A model generated the notes under the pieces. The model made no database searches. It was not told where the DNA came from and worked only from the letters and a program-made list of their open reading frames with translations. Below, in pieces: positions 8,963 to 17,207 of a DNA stretch of 64,000 nucleotides. The position numbers were made by a program, and so were the translations under genes. The stretch comes from Faecalicatena faecalis (GTDB taxonomy: Bacteria; Bacillota; Clostridia; Lachnospirales; Lachnospiraceae): the NCBI RefSeq assembly GCF_012524165.2, contig NZ_JABACJ020000012.1, positions 1-64,000 on the forward strand, in the 5' to 3' direction. Position 1 is the stretch's first letter; the number at the start of each line of letters is the position of its first letter.

Positions 8963-9538
8963 ATGAAAGAATTACTTTTAATTGCAGTTGGTTCTGCATT
9001 CGTCAATAACGTTGTACTCAGCCAGTTCCTTGGAATCTGTCCGTTCCTCGGTGTTTCTAAGAATGTAAAGACCGCAGGCGGAATGGGCGGTGCTGTTATT
9101 TTCGTTATTACAATTGCATCATTTGTTACAGGTCTGATTTATAAATTTATCCTGATACCGACACACTTTGAGTATCTGCAGACAATCGTTTTCATCCTCG
9201 TCATTGCAGCTCTGGTACAGTTCGTAGAGATGTTCCTAAAGAAGGCTATGCCGCCGTTATACAATGCGCTGGGCGTGTACCTTCCTCTGATCACAACGAA
9301 CTGTGCAGTACTTGGTGTGGCTCTGACGAACGTTCAGAAGTCTTACAGTATTTTGGAGGGTGTAGTCAATGGTATCGCAACAGCATTCGGTTTCCTCGTG
9401 GCAATCGTATTGATGGCCGGTATCAGAGAGAAGATCGAACATAATGATATCACAGAATCGTTCCAGGGAACTCCAATCGTCCTTGTTACAGCAGGATTGA
9501 TGGCAATCGCATTTTTCGGATTTTCAGGATTAATTTAG
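8963..9538 (+). CDS. rnfA: Rnf electron transport complex subunit A
   Basis: Six-helix membrane subunit, paralogous to RnfE, with inverted topology in the complex. The cluster-ligand cysteines are C26 (LGICPFLGVSK) and C114 (TTNCAVLGVA), the same pattern as in RnfE. Length 191 aa is standard. AGGAGAG precedes the ATG. Gene order E-A-B is the clostridial arrangement. Confidence 0.95.
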   Translation: MKELLLIAVGSAFVNNVVLSQFLGICPFLGVSKNVKTAGGMGGAVIFVITIASFVTGLIYKFILIPTHFEYLQTIVFILVIAALVQFVEMFLKKAMPPLYNALGVYLPLITTNCAVLGVALTNVQKSYSILEGVVNGIATAFGFLVAIVLMAGIREKIEHNDITESFQGTPIVLVTAGLMAIAFFGFSGLI

Positions 9539-9551
9539 GAGGAAATAAGAC

Positions 9552-10364
9552 ATGAGTATATCAGGAATTTTAATAGCTGCGGTAATCGTCGGCGGAACCG
9601 GATTATTCATCGGTGTTTTCCTTGGAATTTCCGGAAAGAAGTTTGCCGTGGAGGTCGATGAGAGAGAAGAAGCAATCATGGGCGTGCTTCCGGGCAATAA
9701 CTGTGGCGGATGTGGATTCGCAGGATGTTCCGGTCTGGCTGCAGCAATCGTTGCTGGTACAGCAGAGGTCGGCGGATGTCCAGTCGGCGGTGCACCTGTT
9801 GCTGCCAAGATCGGTGAGATCATGGGCGAAGCTGCCGGAGAGCAGGTACGTAAGACTGCATTTGTGAAGTGTGCAGGAACCTGCGAGAAGGCACAGGATG
9901 AGTATGAGTATTTCGGTATCGAGGACTGTACCATGGTGAATATGATGCAGGATGGCGGACCGAAAGGCTGCGATTATGGATGTCTTGGATTTGGCACCTG
10001 TGTCAAGGCATGTCCGTTTGATGCCATTCATATCGTAGAAGGGATTGCAGTTGTCGATAAAGAGAAGTGTAAAGCCTGCGGTAAATGTGTTGCCGCATGT
10101 CCGAAGCATTTGATCGAGCTGATTCCATATGATCAGAAAACATTTGTACAGTGTAATTCCAACGACAAGGGCAAGGCTCTTATGGATGTCTGCCTGGTCG
10201 GCTGTATTGGATGTCGTCTGTGTGTGAAGAACTGTGAAGCAGGAGCTGTGACAGTGACAGATAACCTGGCACATATTGATCCGGAGAAGTGTACGAACTG
10301 CGGTATCTGCGCAGAGAAGTGCCCGAGAAAGATCATCACACCGAGAAAGATTCCGATTTCATAG
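9552..10364 (+). CDS. rnfB: Rnf electron transport complex subunit B (polyferredoxin)
   Basis: Electron-entry subunit that accepts electrons from reduced ferredoxin. It has one N-terminal membrane anchor (about 5-25), then a Fe-S domain with C51, C54, C59 and C76 (GNNCGGCGFAGC motif). Four ferredoxin-like cysteine groups follow: CLGFGTCVKACP, CKACGKCVAACP, CIGCRLCVKNC and CTNCGICAEKCP. Length 270 aa. AGGAGG lies before the ATG, 13 bp after rnfA. It is the last gene of the operon. Confidence 0.95.
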   Translation: MSISGILIAAVIVGGTGLFIGVFLGISGKKFAVEVDEREEAIMGVLPGNNCGGCGFAGCSGLAAAIVAGTAEVGGCPVGGAPVAAKIGEIMGEAAGEQVRKTAFVKCAGTCEKAQDEYEYFGIEDCTMVNMMQDGGPKGCDYGCLGFGTCVKACPFDAIHIVEGIAVVDKEKCKACGKCVAACPKHLIELIPYDQKTFVQCNSNDKGKALMDVCLVGCIGCRLCVKNCEAGAVTVTDNLAHIDPEKCTNCGICAEKCPRKIITPRKIPIS

Positions 10365-10393
10365 GAAATACGGGAAGTAAATCAGAGTATAAA

Positions 10394-10455
10394 AATGCCT
10401 GTCTGTACCGTGCAGGGTGGATGAAAATCCATTCTGTGGGATACAGACAGGCATT
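10394..10455. terminator. Bidirectional terminator between rnfB and apbE
   Basis: A perfect 14-bp inverted repeat (AATGCCTGTCTGTA at 10394-10407 with TACAGACAGGCATT at 10442-10455) has a 34-nt loop. A/T-rich runs flank it on both sides, so it can serve the rnf operon on the + strand and apbE on the minus strand. Confidence 0.7.
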
Positions 10456-10491
10456 GCTTTATTCTGGAGAAAATGATGCTGCAGGGACATA

Positions 10492-11469
10492 TCAGTCCGC
10501 ATAATGCAGACTGTAGTCCTCTGTTACAAAGATCGCCTGGATATTGTCGAGGCTTTCGATCAGTTTGGTTCCTTCTTCGAGTCCCAGGGCAAAACAGGTG
10601 GTGCTCAGCCCGTCACCATCTACGGATTGATTAGAGATGATAGTGACCTGGAGAAGACCATTATCAAATGGATATCCCGTTTTGGGGTCCAGCAGATGAT
10701 GGTAGATCTTACCGTCCTTCTTAAAATAGCGCTCATAGGTGCCAGAGGAGACGACAGACTGATCATGGATATCGACCGTTGTAATGGCTTCATTAGTCTT
10801 GGCAAAGGGCTTTTGGATGCCGATATGGAAGTCGCTGCCATCTGTCTTGCTTCCGATGGTGAGGAGATTGCCGCCCAGATCAATCTGCCCATGCTCGATT
10901 CCTTCACTTTTCAGGTATGCTTTCAGCTTATCTGCGATGAAGCCTTTTGCGATTCCGCCCAGATCGATCGCTGCTTTTGGATCTTCCAGGGTAACGGTAT
11001 TTCCTTCTACTTTTACCTTGCGGTAATCCACATGGCTTTTGGCTTCCTCGATGGATGCGGCATCTGGAATGTTGCCCGGATTATTTTTGATATCCCAGAG
11101 CTCACTTAGTGGTGCAATCGTGATGTCGAAGCTGCCGTTAGATATTTCGCTGTAGTAAAGCCCTTTCTTGATCAGTTCGATGGTCTCATCGTCCACCTCT
11201 ACACTTTGGCCTTTTGCGGCATTGATCCGGGAGATATCGCTGGTTGGAATCGTACGGCTGAAAAGCTGCTCGTACCGGGAGCACATCTCTTTGCAGTGAT
11301 CCAAAAGTGCCTCCTCTCCACCCCAAATTTTAATCGAGATGATCGTATCAAAATAGGTGCCGAATGCTTCCAGAGATTCTCCAGCAGGAGGCTTGGTACA
11401 TCCTGTCAGTGAGAAGATGCAAGCTGCCAATAAAAGGCAGGGGAGAAAATGCTTTATTAATCGTTTCAT
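10492..11469 (-). CDS. apbE: FAD:protein FMN transferase (ApbE), lipoprotein
   Basis: Transfers FMN from FAD to a Thr/Ser of target flavoproteins outside the cytoplasmic membrane. The N-terminus is a lipoprotein signal with lipobox SLTGC, so Cys24 would be lipidated. Family motifs are visible: FGTYFDTIISIKIWG, the central DLGGIAKGFIADK and GGNLLTIG, and DGLSTTCFALG near the C-terminus. Length 325 aa is usual. It converges on the rnf operon, whose RnfG and RnfD subunits carry the SGAT/TGAT acceptor motifs, so Rnf is its probable client. Confidence 0.93.
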   Translation of the reverse strand: MKRLIKHFLPCLLLAACIFSLTGCTKPPAGESLEAFGTYFDTIISIKIWGGEEALLDHCKEMCSRYEQLFSRTIPTSDISRINAAKGQSVEVDDETIELIKKGLYYSEISNGSFDITIAPLSELWDIKNNPGNIPDAASIEEAKSHVDYRKVKVEGNTVTLEDPKAAIDLGGIAKGFIADKLKAYLKSEGIEHGQIDLGGNLLTIGSKTDGSDFHIGIQKPFAKTNEAITTVDIHDQSVVSSGTYERYFKKDGKIYHHLLDPKTGYPFDNGLLQVTIISNQSVDGDGLSTTCFALGLEEGTKLIESLDNIQAIFVTEDYSLHYAD

Positions 11470-11510
11470 AGAATCCTCTTTCTGCTATCGCTTTCACTTG
11501 GAACCTGCTT

Positions 11511-11539
11511 ATTATAACCATTTTGAGTGAAAATTACAA
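11511..11539 (-). promoter_or_regulatory. apbE promoter
   Basis: On the minus strand TTGTAA (11539-11534) and TATAAT (11516-11511) are spaced 17 bp, about 40 bp before the apbE start. Confidence 0.6.
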
Positions 11540-11551
11540 TCGAACATGTGA

Positions 11552-11580
11552 TTGCATTCTAAAAGGCTGTGTGCTATGAT
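11552..11580 (+). promoter_or_regulatory. Promoter of the NusG-II protein gene
   Basis: TTGCAT (11552-11557) and TATGAT (11575-11580) are spaced 17 bp, just upstream of the next + strand gene. It is divergent from the apbE promoter. Confidence 0.5.
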
Positions 11581-11597
11581 AATGGTCGGAGGCTGAA

Positions 11598-11954
11598 ATG
11601 AAAAAGAATGATTTTATTTTGATAGGAATCATATTGGTTCTGGCAGTTTCTTTCATAGGATACCATTTCCTGAAAGGAAAAGACGAAAGTGCAGAAGTCG
11701 TGATAACAGTAGATGGGAAAGCATATGGCACTTATGATCTGGCGGCTGATCAGACCATCAATATTAATGGAACGAATACATTGGTGATCCAGGATGGACA
11801 GGCAGATATGAAGGATGCGGATTGTCCTGATAAGCTTTGTGTGCATCAGAAGGCAATCTCCAGGGATGGAGAGAGCATTATCTGTCTTCCCAATAAGATC
11901 GTGGTGACGATCGAGGGCGGTAAGAAGAGTGAACTGGATGCAGTAGCGAAGTAG
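11598..11954 (+). CDS. NusG domain II-containing protein
   Basis: Small membrane-anchored protein: one N-terminal transmembrane helix (about 5-24), then a single NusG_II domain. The domain has the family pattern of two conserved cysteine sites, DCPDKLCVHQ and SIICLPNKIVV. Length 118 aa is typical. The biochemical role is not known. In Firmicutes it usually sits beside a Gx-type transporter gene, as here (11-bp gap), and such pairs are often near ApbE or Rnf genes, which suggests but does not prove a link to flavin or redox-protein export. GGAGG lies upstream. Confidence 0.85.
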   Translation: MKKNDFILIGIILVLAVSFIGYHFLKGKDESAEVVITVDGKAYGTYDLAADQTININGTNTLVIQDGQADMKDADCPDKLCVHQKAISRDGESIICLPNKIVVTIEGGKKSELDAVAK

Positions 11955-11965
11955 GAGGAAGGGCA

Positions 11966-12463
11966 GTGAAGAATAAAGCGGCATATTTTGGAGTATTTAC
12001 AGCTCTTGCCCTGATCTTTAGTTATGTGGAGATGCTGATTCCGATTCAATTCGGAGTTCCGGGAATCAAGCTGGGACTGGCTAATCTGATGATTGTCATC
12101 ATGCTGTATAAATCAGGGCCGAAGGATGCACTTCTTCTGTCGGTCGTTAGGATCGTGCTGTCAGGATTCTTATTCGGCAATCTGTTTGCAATCATTTACA
12201 GTTTGGCAGGAGGCATCTTAAGCCTGGCAGTGATGGCTCTTTTGAAGAAGCGAGGAACCTTTAGTGTGATGGGGGTCAGCATAGCTGGAGGCGTGTGCCA
12301 CAATATTGGACAGCTGGTGGTGGCCATGGCAGTGGTGGAGACGTACCGGGTCGGGTATTACCTGCCCGTGCTTTTGATTGCCGGAACAGTGACCGGGATG
12401 CTGATTGGTATTGTATCCAATGAGGTGTTAAAAAGGATACGAAGGCTCAACCTGCAAAATTAA
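11966..12463 (+). CDS. Gx transporter family / heptaprenyl diphosphate synthase component I-like membrane protein
   Basis: Membrane protein of 165 aa with four to five hydrophobic segments, resembling the family annotated as heptaprenyl diphosphate synthase component I. Members look like ECF-type substrate-binding membrane proteins, and the substrate is not established. The conserved stretch PGIKLGLANLMIVIMLY is present. GTG 11966 is the start, with AGGAGG 7 nt before it. It is probably cotranscribed with the NusG-II protein gene. Confidence 0.8.
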   Translation: MKNKAAYFGVFTALALIFSYVEMLIPIQFGVPGIKLGLANLMIVIMLYKSGPKDALLLSVVRIVLSGFLFGNLFAIIYSLAGGILSLAVMALLKKRGTFSVMGVSIAGGVCHNIGQLVVAMAVVETYRVGYYLPVLLIAGTVTGMLIGIVSNEVLKRIRRLNLQN

Positions 12464-12482
12464 AAAGACAGGAGATTGAAAG

Positions 12483-13085
12483 ATGATTTCATATATTCGC
12501 GGCGAGCTGGCCGCTCTGGAAAAAGAGAAAGTGATCGTGGACGTCGGTGGCGTGGGATATGGTATCTATATGCCGGGACAGGCCATGGCGCTGCTTCCGC
12601 CTACGGGCAGCGAGGTCAAGATTCATACATATCTGAATGTCAGGGAGGATGCGATGCAGTTGTTCGGTTTCCTGACAAGGGATGACCTGGAAATCTTTAA
12701 ATTACTGATCGGTGTCAGTGGAATCGGACCGAAAGGGGGCTTAAGCATTTTATCGAAGTTAAGCCCGGATGACCTTCGGTATGCAGTTCTGGCAGGAGAT
12801 GTCAAGGCTATTTCTGCTGTTCCGGGGATTGGAAAGAAGACGGCGGAGAAGCTGATCATTGAGTTGAAGGACAAATTGGATATTGCAGATGTCCTGGATC
12901 ATGCAATCGGCAATGATTCGGTGCCGGCCGCTTTCAGTGACAGCAGTATTCAGTCTGAGGCAGTGCAGGCATTGGTAGCGCTGGGATATGGCAGCACGGA
13001 GAGTCTGCGTGCCGTGAAGCAGGTGACACTTGAGAATCCGACGGTAGAAGATTTATTAAAAGAGGCGCTGAAGAAATTATTTTAA
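12483..13085 (+). CDS. ruvA: Holliday junction branch migration protein RuvA
   Basis: DNA-junction-binding subunit of RuvAB. It has the N-terminal OB fold (MISYIRGEL and VDVGGVGYGIYMP), two helix-hairpin-helix motifs (LLIGVSGIGPKGGLSIL and AVPGIGKKTAEKLIIELKD) and the C-terminal RuvB-binding three-helix domain (EAVQALVALGYG). Length 200 aa is standard. AGGAG precedes the ATG. It lies 30 bp from ruvB, so the two form an operon. Confidence 0.97.
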   Translation: MISYIRGELAALEKEKVIVDVGGVGYGIYMPGQAMALLPPTGSEVKIHTYLNVREDAMQLFGFLTRDDLEIFKLLIGVSGIGPKGGLSILSKLSPDDLRYAVLAGDVKAISAVPGIGKKTAEKLIIELKDKLDIADVLDHAIGNDSVPAAFSDSSIQSEAVQALVALGYGSTESLRAVKQVTLENPTVEDLLKEALKKLF

Positions 13086-13115
13086 TATCCGCCTAGGTAA
13101 AGATAGAGGGAGCAT

Positions 13116-14114
13116 ATGGGAAAACGAATTATCACAACGGAAAATCTGGAAGAAGATGTAAAAATCGAGAGCAGTCTGCGTCCACAGTTTCTGGAGGATT
13201 ATATCGGCCAGGAGAAGGCGAAGGAGACCTTGAAGATCTATATCAAGGCGGCCAAGGAACGCGGGGAGGCTCTGGACCACGTATTGTTCTATGGCCCTCC
13301 GGGACTTGGTAAGACGACGCTTGCAGGGATCATTGCGAATGAGATGGGAGTCAATATGAAGATCACATCTGGTCCGGCAATTGAGAAGCCAGGGGAGATG
13401 GCAGCTATTCTGAACAATCTTCAGGAGAATGATGTCCTTTTTGTGGATGAGATTCACCGACTGAACCGTCAGGTGGAGGAGGTACTTTATCCAGCTATGG
13501 AGGATTATGCGATTGATATCATGATTGGAAAAGGGGCGACTGCCCGGTCCATCCGCCTGGATCTTCCCAAGTTCACACTGGTCGGTGCCACCACAAGGGC
13601 AGGAATGCTGACGGCACCTCTGCGCGACCGTTTTGGTGTCGTGAATCATCTGGAATTCTATACAGAACAGGAATTGAAGACGATTATTCTGCGTTCTGCC
13701 CAGGTACTGGGCGTGGAGATCGATGAGAGGGGCGCCCTGGAACTTGCCAAGCGTTCCAGAGGAACTCCGCGGCTTGCGAACCGTCTCTTAAAAAGGGTGC
13801 GGGATTTTGCTCAGGTGAAATATGACGGTGTGATCACAGAGGCAGTGGCGAACTATGCACTCGATTTGCTGGATGTAGATAAGCATGGTCTGGATCATAT
13901 CGACAGGAACATCCTGCTGACAATGATCGAGAAGTTCCAGGGCGGACCTGTGGGACTGGATACACTGGCGGCATCCATATCAGAGGATGCAGGAACATTG
14001 GAAGATGTGTATGAACCATATTTGTTAAAGACCGGATTCATACAGCGTACCCCAAGGGGAAGGGTGGCAACTGAATTTGCATATGCCCACCTGGGAATCC
14101 CATACAGCGAATAG
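13116..14114 (+). CDS. ruvB: Holliday junction branch migration ATPase RuvB
   Basis: AAA+ motor that drives branch migration with RuvA. Walker A is [11 protein letters not shown] near residue 57, Walker B is VDEIHRL, sensor 1 is GATTRAGML, and the C-terminal winged-helix ends with TPRGRVAT. Length 332 aa is standard. An AGAGGGAG ribosome-binding site lies upstream. The Rossmann-type core and C-terminal domain show no gaps. Confidence 0.97.
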   Translation: MGKRIITTENLEEDVKIESSLRPQFLEDYIGQEKAKETLKIYIKAAKERGEALDHVLFYGPPGLGKTTLAGIIANEMGVNMKITSGPAIEKPGEMAAILNNLQENDVLFVDEIHRLNRQVEEVLYPAMEDYAIDIMIGKGATARSIRLDLPKFTLVGATTRAGMLTAPLRDRFGVVNHLEFYTEQELKTIILRSAQVLGVEIDERGALELAKRSRGTPRLANRLLKRVRDFAQVKYDGVITEAVANYALDLLDVDKHGLDHIDRNILLTMIEKFQGGPVGLDTLAASISEDAGTLEDVYEPYLLKTGFIQRTPRGRVATEFAYAHLGIPYSE

Positions 14115-14121
14115 TGGGGAT

Positions 14122-14163
14122 GCCATTTCATAGGACGGATACCCGGTTCATACGTGAAATGGC
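14122..14163. repeat. Inverted repeat between ruvB and zapA
   Basis: GCCATTTCA (14122-14130) is repeated in reverse complement as TGAAATGGC (14155-14163) with a 24-nt loop. No T-run follows, so it is not a standard terminator. Its function is unknown. Confidence 0.5.
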
Positions 14164-14236
14164 CCGTAGAGGGAACTGCCTGGCAGATAAACAGGAAGAA
14201 ATCACCGGAATTAGAGGAAATAACTTGAAAAAATGG

Positions 14237-14265
14237 TTGGTTTTTGTTTTCATATAGTTTATAAT
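14237..14265 (+). promoter_or_regulatory. zapA promoter
   Basis: TTGGTT (14237-14242) and TATAAT (14260-14265) are spaced 17 bp, about 30 bp before zapA. Confidence 0.6.
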
Positions 14266-14293
14266 AACAGGTAAGAAACGCGAGGAGGATGCT

Positions 14294-14704
14294 ATGAGTT
14301 CAGCAAAACATTACACCGAAGTTTTAATTGGAGGAAAAGTATATACATTAAGCGGCTTTGAAGGAGAAGAATATCTTCAAAAAGTTTCTTCCTATCTGAA
14401 CCATAAAATTACAGAATGTGCGAACAGCGAAGGGTACCGCAAGCAGAGTTCGGATACCCGGAACGTACTCCTTGCCCTGAATATCGCAGACGACTACTTT
14501 AAAGCGAAGAAGCAGGGTGATTCCCTTGAGAATGATATCGAACTGAAAGATAAAGAGATGTACGACTTGAAGCACGAACTGATATCAGTCCAGATCAAGC
14601 TTGAAAATGCTGAGAAAGAACTGGCGAAGATGAAGGAAGAGAACAACGACCTGCAGATGCAGATCGTGAAGTTAGAGACCGAGATGAAGAATCGCAGGAA
14701 ATAA
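14294..14704 (+). CDS. zapA: Cell division protein ZapA
   Basis: FtsZ-ring-associated protein. The N-terminal ZapA domain (about 5-85) includes TEVLIGGKVYTLSGFEGEEYLQKVA-like family sequence, and a long Glu/Lys-rich coiled coil covers roughly 75-135. The 136-aa length with an extended coiled coil is the Firmicutes form. AGGAGG lies upstream. The gene has its own promoter and is separated from ruvB by 180 bp. Confidence 0.9.
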   Translation: MSSAKHYTEVLIGGKVYTLSGFEGEEYLQKVSSYLNHKITECANSEGYRKQSSDTRNVLLALNIADDYFKAKKQGDSLENDIELKDKEMYDLKHELISVQIKLENAEKELAKMKEENNDLQMQIVKLETEMKNRRK

Positions 14705-14710
14705 AAATAG

Positions 14711-14731
14711 GCTGTCATAAGGACAGCTTAT
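14711..14731 (+). terminator. Weak hairpin after zapA
   Basis: GCTGTC (14711-14716) pairs with GACAGC (14722-14727), followed by TTATTTC. The stem is short, so read-through into the U32 gene is likely. Confidence 0.45.
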
Positions 14732-14752
14732 TTCATTTGTGGAGGAGCAGAT

Positions 14753-17194
14753 TTGACAAGGGGTAATCAAGGTAAGAAGCAAATAGAGATATTGGCGCCG
14801 GCCGGCTCATATGAGAGTTTTCTGGCGGCAATAAGAGCAGGGGCGGATGCAGTTTATGCAGGCGGCCCTCGTTTTGGTGCAAGAGCATTTGCAGATAATT
14901 TTACAGAAGAGAAGCTTTTGGAGGCAATCGATTATGCACACCTGCACGGCAGGAAGTTCTATCTGACCGTGAATACTCTTCTAAAGGACACAGAGCTGAA
15001 TACATTGTATGAGTATCTTAAACCTTTATATCAAGGCGGGCTGGATGCAGTGATCGTACAGGATGTGGGAGTGCTGAACTATGTGAGAAGGCATTTCCCA
15101 GGATTATCCATCCATGCAAGCACGCAGATGACTTTAACAAATGCAGAGGGCGCTCTTTTTTTGAAAGAGCAAGGTGCAGAGCGTGTCGTGCCATCCAGAG
15201 AGCTTTCTCTGGATGAAGTAAAGGAGATTTCGGATAGAACAGGGATGGAGGTCGAATGCTTTGTACATGGTGCATTATGCTATTGTTATTCTGGACAGTG
15301 TCTGTTAAGCAGTCTGATCGGTGGAAGGAGCGGCAACAGAGGGCAGTGTGCACAGCCATGTAGACTTCCATATACCGTCGATGGAAAAAAAGAGTATGTT
15401 CTGAGTCTGAAAGACATCTGTACGTTAGAGTTGATTCCTGAGATGGCAGAGGCGGGCATTGATTCGTTTAAGATAGAAGGAAGGATGAAAAAGCCGGAAT
15501 ATGTGGCTTTAGTAACTTCCCTGTACAGGAAGTATACGGACCTTTATTTAGAAAAAGGAAAGAAAGGGTTCACCGTAGAAGAGAAGGATAAAGTAAAGCT
15601 GATGGATATCTATAACCGGGGAGGTTTCAATAAAGGATATTATCAGCAGCACAATGGGCGGGACATGCTTTCCCTGAAGCGTCCGAACCATGCAGGTGTC
15701 GCGGCAGTGAAGGTCCTTTCTCAGAGAGGCAGGGAGTTAAGCGCAAAAGCCCTGACAGAGATTCACAAGGGGGACATCCTGGAATTAGATGGGCCAAGAG
15801 GAAGTTCGGATACAAAGAATAATTATACGTTTGGAAAAGGGGCTCAAAAGGATGAAATCGTACAGATTCTTGTTCCACGCGGTAAGCAGTATACTAAAGG
15901 GACAGTCTTATATAGACTTCGAAACCAAGAGCTGTTAGATGAGATACAGGAGAGCTATGGGGCAGGCACAATACAGGAACCAATAGAAGGGAAGCTGACT
16001 GTAAAAGTAAATGAACCGGCAGTATTGACCGTGAAAAAGGGCAGTATTTCGGTGACAGTCTGTTCGGAAGAACTCACAGAAACGGCTAAGAATCAGCCAT
16101 TGGACCAGGCGCGTCTGGAAAAGCAGTTAAAGAAAACAGGCAACACAGAATTTTATTTTGAAAATTTGGAGATTGTAACAGAAGGGAATATTTTCCTGCC
16201 CATGCAGAGAATCAATGAATTGAGACGCAGGGCGTTGGAACAATTGGAACAAAAAATATGTGCTTCGTTTCACAGAAATGTGACAGAAGAGGAAGGCACT
16301 TATTCAAACACGGATGCTAAGTACAGCCAGACACAAGCTGCCCGGGATCTTTCCAGGGAATCGGTAAAAATGCCAGGTTTCTTTGTGTCAGTAGAATCCA
16401 AAGAACAGTTCAAGGCTGCAGCAGAGTCCGGCGATGTATCCAGAATTTATATGGACAGCAATATTTCTGCCCGTCTGTTCGAGGATCATGAGTTGATTTC
16501 CTTGAGAGAGGAATGTAAAAGACAGGGAAAGGAAATTTTTCTTGCCATGCCGCATATTTTCAGGAAGGATGCTTTGGAGCTTTTTGACAGGGAATACAAG
16601 GCTTTTCTGGCATTTGATTTTGACGGCGTTCTGATACGCAATTATGAGAGTTTTCATTTTTTAAGGGAACATGGATTTGACAAGACGGTCATATTGGACC
16701 ATAATCTATATGTATTCAATCAGGAGGCAAAGGAATTCTGGAAGAAGCAGGGGGTATTTTCTTTCACAGCTCCGGCGGAGCTCAATGAGAGAGAATTGGC
16801 CTGTCTGGGATTACAGGAAGCAGAGCTGATCCTATATGGACGGCTTCCGGCTATGATATCTGCACAGTGTATCACAAAGACGACAAAAGGATGCACGAAG
16901 TGTCCAGGGATCGTCTGGATGACAGACCGGTATCAGAAAAGACTGCCGGTCCGCAATTGCTGCAATTTCTGTTATAATATGATATACCATACCTCCGTAC
17001 TTTTCCTTGCAGACCTAAGGGGAGCTATTCAGAAGCTGAATCCGGCAGGAATCAGGCTCTCCTTTACTTTAGAGGATGCCAAGGAGACTGCGCGTATCTT
17101 GAAGCTGTGTGGTGATCTGTACTACAGGGGTCATCAGGCTAATCTTGCTGATACGGATTTTATAAGAGGACATTTTAAACGGGGAATAACTTAG
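14753..17194 (+). CDS. U32 family peptidase with DUF3656 domain
   Basis: Large protein (813 aa) of the U32 family, whose better studied members (RlhA, TrhP) act in tRNA or rRNA hydroxylation rather than proteolysis. The N-terminal half begins EILAPAGSYESFLAAI, and the core motif includes CFVHGALCYCYSGQCLLSS and GNRGQCAQPCRLPY with its conserved cysteines. A central DUF3656 region follows, then a C-terminal part with a second cysteine group (KTTKGCTKCPG and NCCNFCYN), which may bind metal. TTG 14753 is the start, with GGAGGAG 5 nt before it. The exact substrate cannot be read from the sequence. Confidence 0.88.
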   Translation: MTRGNQGKKQIEILAPAGSYESFLAAIRAGADAVYAGGPRFGARAFADNFTEEKLLEAIDYAHLHGRKFYLTVNTLLKDTELNTLYEYLKPLYQGGLDAVIVQDVGVLNYVRRHFPGLSIHASTQMTLTNAEGALFLKEQGAERVVPSRELSLDEVKEISDRTGMEVECFVHGALCYCYSGQCLLSSLIGGRSGNRGQCAQPCRLPYTVDGKKEYVLSLKDICTLELIPEMAEAGIDSFKIEGRMKKPEYVALVTSLYRKYTDLYLEKGKKGFTVEEKDKVKLMDIYNRGGFNKGYYQQHNGRDMLSLKRPNHAGVAAVKVLSQRGRELSAKALTEIHKGDILELDGPRGSSDTKNNYTFGKGAQKDEIVQILVPRGKQYTKGTVLYRLRNQELLDEIQESYGAGTIQEPIEGKLTVKVNEPAVLTVKKGSISVTVCSEELTETAKNQPLDQARLEKQLKKTGNTEFYFENLEIVTEGNIFLPMQRINELRRRALEQLEQKICASFHRNVTEEEGTYSNTDAKYSQTQAARDLSRESVKMPGFFVSVESKEQFKAAAESGDVSRIYMDSNISARLFEDHELISLREECKRQGKEIFLAMPHIFRKDALELFDREYKAFLAFDFDGVLIRNYESFHFLREHGFDKTVILDHNLYVFNQEAKEFWKKQGVFSFTAPAELNERELACLGLQEAELILYGRLPAMISAQCITKTTKGCTKCPGIVWMTDRYQKRLPVRNCCNFCYNMIYHTSVLFLADLRGAIQKLNPAGIRLSFTLEDAKETARILKLCGDLYYRGHQANLADTDFIRGHFKRGIT

Positions 17195-17207
17195 AAGCAG
17201 GTGAAAA

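Noticed and set aside
10504..11109. Long + strand open frame of 201 codons opposite apbE
   Set aside because: apbE on the minus strand has a clear signal peptide and all family motifs; the + strand frame is its shadow.
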